Shown: positions 34,146-44,117, counted from the stretch's first letter. The stretch: 64,000 nucleotides of DNA from Syntrophaceae bacterium UBA6078 (GCA_002428735.1 DIXO01000020.1:1-64000), one strand, 5' to 3'. The notes: generated by a model not told the origin, from the sequence alone. A program made the numbers and translations.

Positions 34146-36767
34146 CTATTGCTGTAGAATCTCTCGTATCTTCTTCGACAGCTGTTCTATGCTGAACGGC
34201 TTCTGAATAAACCCGTCACATCCCTGTTCCAGTATTTCCCGCGCCTGGCCGTTGATGCTGTATCCGCTCGAGAGCAGAACCTTTATACCGGGGTTGATCT
34301 TCTTGAGGATATCGTATGTCTCTCCCCCTCCCATATCGGGCATGATCATATCCAGGATCACCAGATCGATCGCGGTCTGGTGATCCTGATAGATTTCGAG
34401 GGCCTCTTTCCCGCTTCGCGCGAGGAATACCGTGTAACCCAGGAACTTCAGTATGTCTCCCCCCACATCGATGATCAGCTCTTCGTCATCCACCAGGAGG
34501 ATTGTCTCATGCCCCATCACCGCCTCTTCTTCCATGATCGCCGGCTCCTGATCTTCGACCACCGCATCCAGAACGGGGAGAAAAATATTAAAGGTGGTTC
34601 CGATCCCCTCTTCGCTGTATACGGTTATCATGCCGTTGTGGTTCTTGATAATCCCGTAGGCCGAGGCGAGCCCCAGCCCGGTGCCCCTTCCCATCTCCTT
34701 GGTGGTGAAAAACGGATCGAATACCCGTTTCACCGTTTCCGCGTCCATTCCCTTGCCCGTGTCTGTAATGGATATCCTCACGTATTTCCCGGGCTCGAGG
34801 TCATAGGGGGCCACAGAGTCACTGTCGAGGACAACATTCTCCGTCTCGAAATAGATCTCGCCGCCATCGGGCATGGCCTGCCAGGCATTGACAAAGATGT
34901 TGAGGAGCGTCTGTTCGATCTGGCCCTGGTCCGCGGCCACCATCCAGATGTCTTCCTGGAATTTTCGGTACAGCTTGATCTCTTTTCTGGTGCGGCCGAA
35001 CATGTCGGCGCTCTTCTGGCCAAGCTTGTTCAGATCGGTCGGTTTCACCTCATACTTCCCCCCCCTGGCGAAACCAAGGAGCTGTTTTGTGATCTCCCCC
35101 CCGTCCCGGACATACTGTTCGATATTTCTCAGTTTCTCATAGTGGGGATGGTCGGGCTCCATATCCAGCAGGACAAGAGACGCGTTCCCCTGAATCCCCA
35201 TGAGAAGGTTGTTGAAATCATGGGCCAGGCCGCCGGCCAGGGTGCCGATGGCCTCCATCTTCTGGGCGTGCTGGAGCTGGGTTTCGAGATTTTTCCGATG
35301 CGATTCGGCCCGTTTGCGGCTCGTGGCGTCTACGGTTGTTATGATAGCCCCCTCGGAGAAGGGCGCTATCTTGATGTCAAGAAATCGATCTTCATATTCC
35401 TGTTCGAGAAACTCCTTCGATATCCCCGACCTGATGCATTCCTTCAATTCTCCGTACATGTCGATTTTGTGTCTGGAGGCGTAATCCCGGTACATGATAT
35501 CCGTGGTGATAACGGGGAGTCGGCTTCCCGACAGCTTCTTCGCAAGATTGTAACCCGTCACCCGCGCCTCGCGATCCACGATGATGGTTTCCACCGGATT
35601 GTTATCGAAGAGGGCGCGGTACCGCTCTTCGCTTTCCCGCAGGGCCGTCCCGGCACGTTTGCTCTCGGTGATATCCATGAGGGAACAGACGCTCCGTTTC
35701 GTCCCGGGAATAACGCCGACCGTTAAAAGGATCTCCCTGACATCCCCCCCCTTATTGATGATGGAAGCATCATATTCCCGCGGAGCGCCCCGTTTTCCCA
35801 GCATCCTCTTTTCGTGATACCCCTTCATTCGGTCCATATCCTGGGGGTTCACGAAATCCATCCAGCTCATCCGGCCTTCCACTTCCTTCTTCGAATACCC
35901 GCTTAACTCCTCGAAGGCGGTGTTCACCATGGAGATGATGTCGTTCTCTTCAACAATCAGGGTGGCTGTGTTGGTTCCCTCGAAGACGCTCCGGTAGCGG
36001 GCTTCGCTTTCGCGCAGCGCCGCTTCCACCCGCTTCTGGGCGGTGACATTCTTTGAGACCGTGGTGACGGCCCGGGTCTTTCCGTTGTGATCCGTGACGG
36101 GACTCAGGGTCTTGAGGAAGAATTCGCCGTCTCCGGCGGTGCTTTCGTACTGAATCGGCACCCCTGTCTCGAATACGGTCGCCACCTTCAGGGCGAATGT
36201 CTCTGTTTGTTCCTTCGGGTGAAACTCGCCGTATGTTCTTCCGATAATCTTTTCCAGGGCCGCGCCGCGCCGCGCCCGGTAGCCCTCGTTCATAAAGAGA
36301 TACCGGCATTCCCTGTCCACGAGGTACATGGAGTCGGAGGTTGACGCCAGGGAACGGTATTGTTCCTCCGATTCGCGGAGCGCAAGTTCGGCGCTCCGCT
36401 TGTCGCAGGCCCGGCGGATGGTCAGCAGCATGGACTCCATCTCGTTCGATTTCTGCACATAGCTGTAGGCGCCCAGGTCCATCGCCTCGATGACCGTTTC
36501 CTGCGACGCGTGGCCGGTGAGTATGATGCATTCCGTATGAGGTGAGACATCCTTGATCTCTTTCATGACATCGAGACCGAAGACGTCTTCGAGCCGGAGG
36601 TCGATCAAGGCCACGGAGATATCGGCCGTTTCTCCCCGCACAGCGGCAATGGCTTCGGCTGCGGTAGCCGCCATGATGGGTTCATAGCTGTTTTCCGTGA
36701 GCATGTCGGAGAGGATCTGCCTGAATGTGTGATCATCATCCAAGATGAGAATTCTGTTTTTTTTCAT
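34146..36767 (-). CDS. hybrid histidine kinase: receiver, PAS repeats, HisKA, HATPase, receiver
   Basis: 873 residues, no membrane segment. The order is a receiver (Asp56 in VALIDLRLED), three PAS-like domains each introduced by a LRESEERYR-type linker (near 130, 255 and 380), HisKA with His516 (GTLAGGLAHDFNNLLMG), HATPase (NIFVNAWQAM, DTGKGMD, GRGTGLGLASAYG) and a final receiver with LVILDMIMPDMGG. Receivers at both ends let it act as an intermediate in a phosphorelay. The first receiver continues into KSNEMESML where most have KP, a small oddity. It converges on the previous kinase. Confidence 0.88.
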   Translation of the reverse strand: MKKNRILILDDDHTFRQILSDMLTENSYEPIMAATAAEAIAAVRGETADISVALIDLRLEDVFGLDVMKEIKDVSPHTECIILTGHASQETVIEAMDLGAYSYVQKSNEMESMLLTIRRACDKRSAELALRESEEQYRSLASTSDSMYLVDRECRYLFMNEGYRARRGAALEKIIGRTYGEFHPKEQTETFALKVATVFETGVPIQYESTAGDGEFFLKTLSPVTDHNGKTRAVTTVSKNVTAQKRVEAALRESEARYRSVFEGTNTATLIVEENDIISMVNTAFEELSGYSKKEVEGRMSWMDFVNPQDMDRMKGYHEKRMLGKRGAPREYDASIINKGGDVREILLTVGVIPGTKRSVCSLMDITESKRAGTALRESEERYRALFDNNPVETIIVDREARVTGYNLAKKLSGSRLPVITTDIMYRDYASRHKIDMYGELKECIRSGISKEFLEQEYEDRFLDIKIAPFSEGAIITTVDATSRKRAESHRKNLETQLQHAQKMEAIGTLAGGLAHDFNNLLMGIQGNASLVLLDMEPDHPHYEKLRNIEQYVRDGGEITKQLLGFARGGKYEVKPTDLNKLGQKSADMFGRTRKEIKLYRKFQEDIWMVAADQGQIEQTLLNIFVNAWQAMPDGGEIYFETENVVLDSDSVAPYDLEPGKYVRISITDTGKGMDAETVKRVFDPFFTTKEMGRGTGLGLASAYGIIKNHNGMITVYSEEGIGTTFNIFLPVLDAVVEDQEPAIMEEEAVMGHETILLVDDEELIIDVGGDILKFLGYTVFLARSGKEALEIYQDHQTAIDLVILDMIMPDMGGGETYDILKKINPGIKVLLSSGYSINGQAREILEQGCDGFIQKPFSIEQLSKKIREILQQ

Positions 36768-37034
36768 CGCACATCCTGTTTTTTGTTCGGGGTGACCGGA
36801 ATCCTGTTCGAAATCGCGGCAATCGCCCGTCCCGGGCGGCTCTTCCGGCCCGGGATCGCCTCGGACTGTTGCCTGACCATTTCCGCCATCCTCACCCTTA
36901 TGTAAACATATATGAGAGAAGGGGAGCAGTCAACAGGGATGGGGACCCTTTTCAGGAGATTTTCAGCGGTCTCTCCGCGGTCGGGTACTGTATCGGCTGG
37001 CTTCACGCGAGGAGGGTGAAAACGGAGCCTCCCG

Positions 37035-37772
37035 TTACACCGCCGCTTCATCGCGGTATCGCGTGATCCGGGTGATGTAAGTCTTGGTTTCCTCGGGCAG
37101 CCGGCCGGGGTTTCTCTCCACGTTTCCCATTCCCCAGTTATAGGCGGCCAGCGCCGTATTCGTGTCGCCGTTGTATCGGTGGAGAAGCGTCTTCAGGTAC
37201 TCGGTCCCGGCCATCACATTCTGGACGGGGTCATAGGGATCATCGACGCCGAGATCCCGCGCCGTTTCAGGCATGAGCTGCATCAGTCCCATCGCCCCCT
37301 TGGAAGAGGTGGCCCGGGGATCGAAGCCGCTCTCGGCCCGGATAACCGCCCGTATAAGCCCTGCGTCCACGCCGTGTTTCTGTGAGGAATAATCGATAAG
37401 GCGATTGAACCGGTCCGCATATGCCGTCCCATGCCCTGCTTCGTCTTCCGTGCGTCGATTTATTGACGGCGACACGTCACACACATGTCGCAGAGCAGCC
37501 CCCCATAATCCTGCGCCAGGCCATCCCCCGGAACGCCCCCGGAGAGAGTGGATACGGTGGTCGCGAACCTGCTCCTCGATCATCCGGACCATGGCTTCAA
37601 GAACGTCCTTCGCAAGGGTGGCCTCATTCTCTTGACGCCCGGTACGCTCCATATCGTTCAGTATCCCGGCGAAACTCAGGGCGCGTCCCGGCTCACTGCC
37701 CGTATACCGTCCGCCGACGGCAGTGAGATCGTGGCGCAGCAGTCGAACGCCGTCCCCGGAGGGAATTTTCAT
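37035..37772 (-). CDS. lytic transglycosylase (SLT domain)
   Basis: 245 residues. The C-terminal half is a slt-type domain: DAGLIRAVIRAESGFDPRATSSKGAMGLMQLMPETA carries the catalytic Glu (RAESGF) and the GLMQLMP motif, and TALAAYNWGMGNV follows. It cleaves peptidoglycan glycan strands. There is no signal peptide. The N-terminal half is unlike other domains that I know, so export may be through the flagellar apparatus, as for FlgJ-linked muramidases, or the start may lie elsewhere. GGGAGG precedes the ATG at 37772. Location beside flagellar glycosylation genes fits a flagellar role, by inference. Confidence 0.8.
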   Translation of the reverse strand: MKIPSGDGVRLLRHDLTAVGGRYTGSEPGRALSFAGILNDMERTGRQENEATLAKDVLEAMVRMIEEQVRDHRIHSLRGRSGGWPGAGLWGAALRHVCDVSPSINRRTEDEAGHGTAYADRFNRLIDYSSQKHGVDAGLIRAVIRAESGFDPRATSSKGAMGLMQLMPETARDLGVDDPYDPVQNVMAGTEYLKTLLHRYNGDTNTALAAYNWGMGNVERNPGRLPEETKTYITRITRYRDEAAV

Positions 37773-37816
37773 AACCGCCTCCCGTGAGAATGATACTCAT
37801 ACTCTTTCTTGACCCT

Positions 37817-37832
37817 ATCAAATAGTGTGCCA
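37817..37832 (-). promoter_or_regulatory. sigma-54-like promoter facing the transglycosylase
   Basis: On the - strand TGGCACA-CTAT-TTGAT. The -24 element is perfect and spacing is exact; the -12 has GA in place of GC. It is about 45 bases before the start codon. Confidence 0.38.
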
Positions 37833-37875
37833 CCGCGGCGATACTTTTTTGAGCGGGGTGACCGTCAGCGGATCA

Positions 37876-37891
37876 TGGCACATTCTGTGCT
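37876..37891 (+). promoter_or_regulatory. sigma-54-like promoter facing the 38200 gene
   Basis: TGGCACA-TTCT-GTGCT keeps GG and GC at the -24/-12 spacing, with a T to G change just before the GC. It lies about 310 bases before the next + gene, which implies a long leader. Confidence 0.35.
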
Positions 37892-38199
37892 TTTCATACC
37901 ACGAAACCGTACGGCGGCGGAGAGCCGGGAAGCCGGTCTCACGCCCGGCGGCTCATCCGGTACAGACGGGCGGGTGAAAGAAGGTACGATATAATGCAAT
38001 ATTATCAATGGAATAAGAGATCCCTCCGGCGGGTATAGCCGCTGGATGACTCGAAAAGCAGCCGGGAAAGAGGCGGAAGAAGGATGCGTGATAACCCTCG
38101 GAAAGATGCAATCTTTGCCGACAGGCCTGTAAAGTTTTCCCGCCGTCACTGGTGGAACAGGGGTAAAACCACAATCACAAAGAGAAAGGATGGAGTGAC

Positions 38200-38652
38200 A
38201 TGAAGATATTGCCGCACATTATTTCAGCGGGAACCGAACAGCAGAAGACCGGCGCGGGCCGGGGACCCGCGGGGAGTGAATTCCGCGACATCCTCGAACA
38301 GGCTGTTTCGACATCATCCAAGTCGGAGGAAGGCGTCATGAGACTGCCCCCGGTACAGAGCATACCGACCATATCCTTTGATCCCATTCAGACTATGGAT
38401 CCGAAAGAGGACGTGAAGCGGGTGGAGGAATTTCTCGATCTCCTTGAAGTGTATAACAACAGGTTGGGCGATGGAGGATCGAACCTGAAGGATTTTTCTT
38501 CTCTCGTGTCCACCATGGAGAAGGAAACGGCCAGGATTACGCCTCTTCTGGATTCGCTCCCGGACGGTGGCAGATTGAAGGATATCCTGAACAGGGCTGT
38601 TGTCACCGCGACGGTTGAGACGATCAAATTCAACAGGGGTGACTATATCTAG
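38200..38652 (+). CDS. hypothetical protein
   Basis: 150 residues, soluble, with a Ser-rich N-terminal third (SSKSEEG) and a helical C-terminal part (DVKRVEEFLDLLEVYNNRL, STMEKETARITPLLDSLPDG, LKDILNRAVVTATVETIKF). The family is not recognised. GGAG stands before the ATG. Its size, helical C-terminus and setting near a transglycosylase and flagellar glycosylation genes would suit a small flagellar accessory protein, but this is a guess. Confidence 0.6.
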   Translation: MKILPHIISAGTEQQKTGAGRGPAGSEFRDILEQAVSTSSKSEEGVMRLPPVQSIPTISFDPIQTMDPKEDVKRVEEFLDLLEVYNNRLGDGGSNLKDFSSLVSTMEKETARITPLLDSLPDGGRLKDILNRAVVTATVETIKFNRGDYI

Positions 38653-38754
38653 CCGGCTGTTTCCGGGCGGCAGGGCTCAACGTGAAAGGCAATCGTCCCC
38701 TTTCAAGCCGGCCGTTCACTGGAAAAGGGGAGCAACGAACGTGGCTATGGTGTT

Positions 38755-39996
38755 ATGAACCTGACAATTCCCGGCATATCTTTTCTTACGGCATCCATCC
38801 CGTTGAACTTCAACACGGACGGATACACGACACGCTTTGAACCGTCAAACTCACGCCGGGTCGATGCCGATCATATCCTGGTCCTTCCCCATATCCAGGC
38901 ACAGCAGAACCGCATGGCGGAAGTTTCCGCCATCTCCCTTTTCGATACGATCCCCATACCCGACGGCATGCCCCTCCCGGAGATCTATGACGGGACGCAG
39001 GACCTGCGCGGCGCACAGGTCCTGATCCTGATGCTGAACGGCTGGGGGGATATGATCCTCATCCAGCCCGCCATACGCGCTCTTTACCGGATAGCGGCGT
39101 CCGCGGGGGCCCCGCCCAGGATCACGCTGGGGTGCAACTGGATCAGGAATTTTCCCTATCCCGGCGCGGCCTCTGTGGAACGGGTCATCCCCAATATTCT
39201 GACACTGGCGCAACTCTGTTCCTTTGATGTCATGGTCAATCTGCTGCCGATCAATCACCAGAGGACTGCCACGCGCTCCATGTGCGATCTGTGCCTCGAA
39301 ATCCTCCGTCTGGATCCGGAAGATGAGCACATCGATCCCCCCTCCATGCAACCCGATTCCCTGCGCGTATCGAAGATCCGTCCGGTCTTTGAGCGAATCC
39401 GTCGGACAACGGGGAAAAAACTTCTTTATGTCAACTGGCGGTCCCGGTTTCCTCATAAGAATGCTTCGGCAGCCCTGTTCGCCCGGGTCGCGGACCGATT
39501 GGGGGACACCCATCAGGCCCTTGTGCTGAAGGATGAGGCCGCAGCCGAAATCATGGCGGGAGAGATCGACGCCCTGGGCGCGCCGATCATGAACCTCTCC
39601 CATCTGATCCATGATTACCACGACACGGTGGCGGCTCTGTCCCTGGTGGACGCTTTCATTTCGGTCGATACGGGGATCGTGCATGCCGCCGGAGCCATGG
39701 GGGTTCCCGGAGTGGCCCTCTTCGGGCCGTTCCCGCCGGAAACTCACGTCGCCGTCTATCCTTCCATTGTCCCGGTGAGGGCGAATTTCCGGGGAAAGAA
39801 GTGCCATGGCCCGTGTCTGGAGACGCACCGCGGGTGCGCCGAGGCAGGATATGCCCCCCACAGGGTAAGCCCCTGTTTCGAGGCGATTGATGCCGCTGAT
39901 GTGATAGCTGCTTTCCGCACGGCCACGGGCCGCTCGGCGGGCGAACCCGAGATTATGAGGCGAGGAAACGAGCGACGGCTCGCCATGCTGCCATAA
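38755..39996 (+). CDS. glycosyltransferase family 9 (heptosyltransferase-like)
   Basis: 413 residues. The GT9 signature is seen in LMLNGWGDMILIQPAIRALYR near the start of the fold (after an extended N-terminus) and in AFISVDTGIVHAAGAMGVPGVALFGPFPPE, the sugar-nucleotide site. A Cys-rich insert (KCHGPCLETHRGC) follows, unlike LPS heptosyltransferases, and resembles GT9 proteins of flagellin or surface glycosylation loci. It begins a long co-directional block. Donor and acceptor are unknown. Confidence 0.78.
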   Translation: MNLTIPGISFLTASIPLNFNTDGYTTRFEPSNSRRVDADHILVLPHIQAQQNRMAEVSAISLFDTIPIPDGMPLPEIYDGTQDLRGAQVLILMLNGWGDMILIQPAIRALYRIAASAGAPPRITLGCNWIRNFPYPGAASVERVIPNILTLAQLCSFDVMVNLLPINHQRTATRSMCDLCLEILRLDPEDEHIDPPSMQPDSLRVSKIRPVFERIRRTTGKKLLYVNWRSRFPHKNASAALFARVADRLGDTHQALVLKDEAAAEIMAGEIDALGAPIMNLSHLIHDYHDTVAALSLVDAFISVDTGIVHAAGAMGVPGVALFGPFPPETHVAVYPSIVPVRANFRGKKCHGPCLETHRGCAEAGYAPHRVSPCFEAIDAADVIAAFRTATGRSAGEPEIMRRGNERRLAMLP

Positions 39997-40059
39997 GAAA
40001 GAATCGCAAACCGGTTGTTCCCTGCGAGGAGTGGCCGGAGCTTAAAGGATAGTGTCACG

Positions 40060-41301
40060 ATGGATCGTATCAGGAACAAAAAGATATTTCCTGCGGGCGC
40101 CGTGAATCGGGGGAGGATAGTCCGCGCCTTTCCGTTGAACAGCGAGGCCGAACTGCAGCGGGGCGCAGCGTTGCACCAGGCAGGCCGGTTGCAGGAGGCC
40201 GAAGCCATCTATACGAGGATGCTGGAAATGAACCCGAATCACGCGGGCGGCCTGCACCTCCTGGGCGTGCTTTCCCTCCAGAGGGGGGAGTATGGACGCG
40301 CGGAGGATCTCATACAGCGGGCCATCCAGAGCGATCCCGACTGTCCCGTTTATTTCAACAATCTCGGGGCCGCATTCAAGGCGCAGGGGAAATTCGGTGA
40401 AGCCATTTCCTGTTATCAACGGGCTGTTCAACTCGATCCCGCGTACGCCGAGGCGTATTACAACATGAGCAGCGTTTTCCACGATCAGGGGGCGTATGAA
40501 GAGGCTGTTTCATGCTGCCGGAAGGCCCTCCAAATTAACCCGGCGTATTTTCAGGCCCACTATAATATGGGGAATGCCCTCCAGGCTCAGGGGAGCTTCG
40601 ATAAGGCAATTGCGTGTTATCAACGGGCCATTCGAATCGAGCCGTCACTGTTTCAGGCATACTACCATATGGGGAACGCCCACCGGGCACAGGGCAGGCT
40701 TGATGAGGCGGCCGCCTGCTACCGGAAGAGCGTCCGTTTGAATCCAGGCCTGTTCGAGGGGTACACCGATCTGGGCGCTGTGCTGAGAGAGAGGGGGCGG
40801 CTGGATGAGGCCCTCTCGTGCTACCGGAAGGCGGTGGATATGAAGCCGTATCATGTCGAAGCGCTCTGCGGTATGGGGATGATTTACAGTGAGCACGGGG
40901 ACGTCGAAGCTGCCCTTTCCTGTTATGAGAAGGCCCTGAAGATCGAGCCGGAAAACGCCGGGACGCACAACCTGATGGGGATCGCCTATGGGAAGGGGGG
41001 GGAATTTGATAAGGCCTTTTCCTGCTTCGAGAAAGCCCTCGATCTGCGGCCGGGGTATGCCGAGGCTGCCTGCAACATGGGAAACGCGTGCAGGGAGCGG
41101 GGCGACTTCGACGGGGCCCTGTTGTGTTACCGGCAGGCCCTGGACATACAGCCTGATTATTCAGAGGCGTACCGGAACTTGGAGATGGCGAATCAGCGTC
41201 GGGGGGAAGAGGAGGAGGAGGCGGCTTCCTGCCACCGGGAGGCCCGGGAGTTGATGGTGGATATCCCCAATGGACACAAAAGGATAGGGAATATCTGTTG
41301 A
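40060..41301 (+). CDS. TPR-repeat protein
   Basis: 413 residues made of about ten 34-residue tetratricopeptide repeats (pattern EAISCYQRAVQLDPAYAEAYYNMS repeated with changes), preceded by about 30 basic residues without a signal peptide. Each repeat has Cys-Tyr at the same place, which shows recent internal duplication. An in-frame TTG at 40015 gives a longer N-terminus, but the ATG at 40060 is better. Flanked by glycosyltransferases, it may hold them or flagellin together, or be an inverting O-GlcNAc-transferase-like scaffold without the catalytic part. Confidence 0.8.
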   Translation: MDRIRNKKIFPAGAVNRGRIVRAFPLNSEAELQRGAALHQAGRLQEAEAIYTRMLEMNPNHAGGLHLLGVLSLQRGEYGRAEDLIQRAIQSDPDCPVYFNNLGAAFKAQGKFGEAISCYQRAVQLDPAYAEAYYNMSSVFHDQGAYEEAVSCCRKALQINPAYFQAHYNMGNALQAQGSFDKAIACYQRAIRIEPSLFQAYYHMGNAHRAQGRLDEAAACYRKSVRLNPGLFEGYTDLGAVLRERGRLDEALSCYRKAVDMKPYHVEALCGMGMIYSEHGDVEAALSCYEKALKIEPENAGTHNLMGIAYGKGGEFDKAFSCFEKALDLRPGYAEAACNMGNACRERGDFDGALLCYRQALDIQPDYSEAYRNLEMANQRRGEEEEEAASCHREARELMVDIPNGHKRIGNIC

Positions 41302-41422
41302 GAGCAGGGGAGGGTGAAGGGATACTTCCCGTCTCCTCGCTGAGAGCTGAGAGGTATTCGTTGCCCCTGAAAGGTTCATATATTTCGTCCGGGCGGCGGA
41401 GGAAAACGGAAAGAGGAATGAT

Positions 41423-42475
41423 ATGCGCATTCTGGTGGTGGGGGCCGTGCTGGGAGGAACCGTCCCGATCGGCGGTTCGATCTACAGGGCCTTTCAAGAG
41501 ATAGGAATCGAGAGTGATTTTCTCGATTTTTCGGTGCTGGAAGGAGAGTTTCGGGATCTGTGGACGGCTCAGGACGAGGAACGGTCCTACCGGTTTCACA
41601 TACAGAAGAAGATACTGCTTCTTGAGCGAATCACCTCCTTTCTTCCCGATGTAATCCTCGGGATCGCTCAATCTCCGCTTGGTGATACCGCCATCCTCCC
41701 GGAGCTGAAGAAAGCGGGGATCACTCTGTGCTACTGGTTCACGGAGGATTACCGGATCTTTGAGTACTGGAAGACAATCGCGCCCTGGTTCGACCATTTT
41801 TTTACCATCCAGCAGGAGCCCTTCTGGCAGGAACTGAAGAGGGCAGGGTGTGACAGCTACCACTATCTCCCCATGGCCTTCGATCCCGGACGGGACTGTC
41901 CGGGGGAATCGATCGGACCGGAGATCGCGGTCTCTTTTGTGGGAGCCCCCTATCCAAACCGTGTCCACTTTCTGAGCCGCTTTCCCGGCAAACTGGAGAT
42001 CTATGGCGAGGAATGGAACCGGTATCCCAATCCCTTTGTGGTGGTCGGCGATCGCAGGATTACCGAAGATGAAGCACGGCGTATATATCGTCGCTCACGG
42101 ATCAACATCAATCTTCACTCCTCTCCGCTCCCCCGGGAGCTGGGAAAGGGGGATTTCGTCAATCCACGGACCTTTGAACTGGCGGGGATGGGGTGTTTTC
42201 AACTGACTGATATGCGAAGGTTATTGACTCTTCATTTCGACCCGGCCCGGGAGGTGCTGGCCCTGTCCGGTTGGGAGGAGATGACGGAGGCCGCGGAGTA
42301 TTTCCTTGGCCATGACAGGGAACGCGCCGAGATGGCCGAGAAGGCCCGGGCCCGTGTCTTTCGAGAACACACCTATCGGCACCGGGCGCAGGAGCTTGTC
42401 GCTCTCCTGCAAGAGGGGCGAAGGGGAAATTCATTCATACATACCGGTATGGCGGGAGGGATGCGTGAAAGGTAA
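41423..42475 (+). CDS. CgeB-like glycosyltransferase
   Basis: 350 residues with a GT-B fold of the CgeB/DUF3880 type. LVVGAVLGGTVPIGGSIYRAFQEIG is the N-terminal Rossmann start, LPMAFDP the inter-domain switch, and AVSFVGAPYPNRVHFL, then NINLHSSPLPR and VNPRTFELAGMGCFQLTD form the C-terminal donor site. Such proteins glycosylate spores, Maf-type flagella or surface layers. The next GT9 gene begins inside its last codons (11-base overlap). Confidence 0.78.
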   Translation: MRILVVGAVLGGTVPIGGSIYRAFQEIGIESDFLDFSVLEGEFRDLWTAQDEERSYRFHIQKKILLLERITSFLPDVILGIAQSPLGDTAILPELKKAGITLCYWFTEDYRIFEYWKTIAPWFDHFFTIQQEPFWQELKRAGCDSYHYLPMAFDPGRDCPGESIGPEIAVSFVGAPYPNRVHFLSRFPGKLEIYGEEWNRYPNPFVVVGDRRITEDEARRIYRRSRININLHSSPLPRELGKGDFVNPRTFELAGMGCFQLTDMRRLLTLHFDPAREVLALSGWEEMTEAAEYFLGHDRERAEMAEKARARVFREHTYRHRAQELVALLQEGRRGNSFIHTGMAGGMRER

Positions 42476-44117
42476 ATCCATCCTGATCATACACTTGAGC
42501 CGTCTTGGGGACACCATTCAAAGTCTCCCCGCCGTCAAACTGCTCAAAGAAGACAATCTCGGATGCTCTATTACCTACGTCGGAATCAGGGATTTCTGCG
42601 TCCTCATCGAAGGAATTCCCTGGATCGACCGCCTGGTCACCATTCCCTGGCAGGAGGCCAGGGAGATCATGGGTGAAAAAAAGGAGGGACATACGGAGGT
42701 CCTTGACCGGTTCATTAAAAAGGTTCCCGAACTGGGCGAGGGGTATGACCTCTTGATCAATCTGACCCATGACTGGAGCAGCAGCTATCTTTCAGGAAAG
42801 ATTGACGCGGCCGAAAAGAGGGGGAGGATTTTTTCGGAGCATAACGAGATCGTCGTATCGGGAAACTGGGGGAAGTATCTTTTTGCCGTCGCGAGAAACC
42901 GCCGGGACAACCTCCTCAATCTTGTCGATCTGTACATGGGGATGGCGGGCGTCCGGCACCGGCCGGTCATCGATTTCCTTCCCACCGATCCGCAGCGGGA
43001 TCTGCTCTGCCGATCGCGGCTGAAAGAACTGGGTGCCGACACGGGCCGACTGATCATCGGTTTCCACCTGGGGGCAAATATGGCTGCGAGAAGGTGGCCC
43101 ATAGAGAACTTTGCGAAACTGGGGAAGGACCTTGTGGACAGACTCGATGCACGGATTGTTCTCTTCGGCTCCCCAGGCGAGCGGGGGCTGGCCGAGGCCT
43201 TCGGCCGGGTCGCGACTTTCCCCTTTATTGATCTTGCCGGCAGGACAACCCTTGCCGAGTTGCCCTCTTTCTTCAGGGGGATCGATCTTCTGGTCAGCAA
43301 TGATACGGGTCCCATGCATATTGCGGCGGCGGTGGGCACGAAGGTGGCGGGGATCTTCATGAGTGTGGCTTTTTTCGGTATCACGGGACCCTACGGTGAC
43401 GGTCATATCGTCATCCAGTCCGCCTATCCCTGTTGTCCCTGTATTGATACGACCGTGTGCGCCAACCCGCTCTGCAGGGAAGGGGTTACCCCCGAGACGG
43501 TCTTTCAGGGGGTGCGGGTTGGGGTATATCCGGACGGTACTGATGCTGTCTGCGATGCGGGAACTGTCCTGTATCGTTCCTCCTTCCGGGACGACGGAAC
43601 CATGCGGTTTGAACCCATTGGCGGCGGGGGCGACCGCTTTCCACCGTGGCTGGCTTCATTCACCCACGCGAAGGCGACAATCGGCCAGACCCTCTGGAAC
43701 CGGTGGCTGGATATGGGCGACTGCGCCACCCCTGTCGGGTGTACGGACGATAAAGAACAACAAGCCGACATCATTGCTGATTTTTGGAATGCCTGCCACT
43801 CCTATAAAGCGATATATGCCCGGGGAATCCATGCGTGCCGGAAGATCCTGACGGAATTCTCCAAAAGAAATCCGGACGGGGGATCGATACGAAAGCTTGC
43901 GGATCAACTGTCCCGGGGTGAAGAGGAGATCCGGGATCTTGAGGGCCCGCTCCCCATCCTGAAAGAGATTCATGAATTGTGCATGTCCGAGGCCGAGCTC
44001 TGCAATTTTCCGAAACTCGCCCGGGAGTTTCTGAAAACGTACGAAACCATGGCCGGCACCATCCGTTCCTTTGAAGAGACACTCCGGGAAATTACTCCCG
44101 CCCCTGCCCGTTCCTGA
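42465..44117 (+). CDS. glycosyltransferase family 9 with C-terminal extension
   Basis: 550 residues from a GTG at 42465, chosen because GGGAGGG precedes it and the protein then starts KGKSILIIHLSRLGDTIQSLPAV, the GT9 signature. The second half of the fold has HLGANMAARRWP and LLVSNDTGPMHIAAAVGTKVAGIFM. About 200 extra C-terminal residues are mainly helical (from SFTHAKATIG onward) and are not part of GT9; I do not recognise them. A similar enzyme begins at 63911. The frame is open from 42306, which is not thought to be used. Confidence 0.8.
   Translation: MKGKSILIIHLSRLGDTIQSLPAVKLLKEDNLGCSITYVGIRDFCVLIEGIPWIDRLVTIPWQEAREIMGEKKEGHTEVLDRFIKKVPELGEGYDLLINLTHDWSSSYLSGKIDAAEKRGRIFSEHNEIVVSGNWGKYLFAVARNRRDNLLNLVDLYMGMAGVRHRPVIDFLPTDPQRDLLCRSRLKELGADTGRLIIGFHLGANMAARRWPIENFAKLGKDLVDRLDARIVLFGSPGERGLAEAFGRVATFPFIDLAGRTTLAELPSFFRGIDLLVSNDTGPMHIAAAVGTKVAGIFMSVAFFGITGPYGDGHIVIQSAYPCCPCIDTTVCANPLCREGVTPETVFQGVRVGVYPDGTDAVCDAGTVLYRSSFRDDGTMRFEPIGGGGDRFPPWLASFTHAKATIGQTLWNRWLDMGDCATPVGCTDDKEQQADIIADFWNACHSYKAIYARGIHACRKILTEFSKRNPDGGSIRKLADQLSRGEEEIRDLEGPLPILKEIHELCMSEAELCNFPKLAREFLKTYETMAGTIRSFEETLREITPAPARS

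Larger units (their letters stand above)
37773..38199. other. divergent promoter region, transglycosylase and 38200 gene
   Basis: 427 bases with no gene that I can support. It holds two sigma-54-like motifs pointing away from each other (described separately). Frames at 37809-37994 (+) and 37865-38174 (-) lack motifs. Confidence 0.5.

Noticed and set aside
34380..35726. 448-codon + strand frame
   Set aside because: Antisense to the hybrid kinase with intact catalytic motifs; composition of a shadow frame.
40535..41968. 477-codon - strand frame
   Set aside because: Opposes the TPR and CgeB-like genes; its Pro/Ser/Arg-rich product is typical of antisense to repeats.
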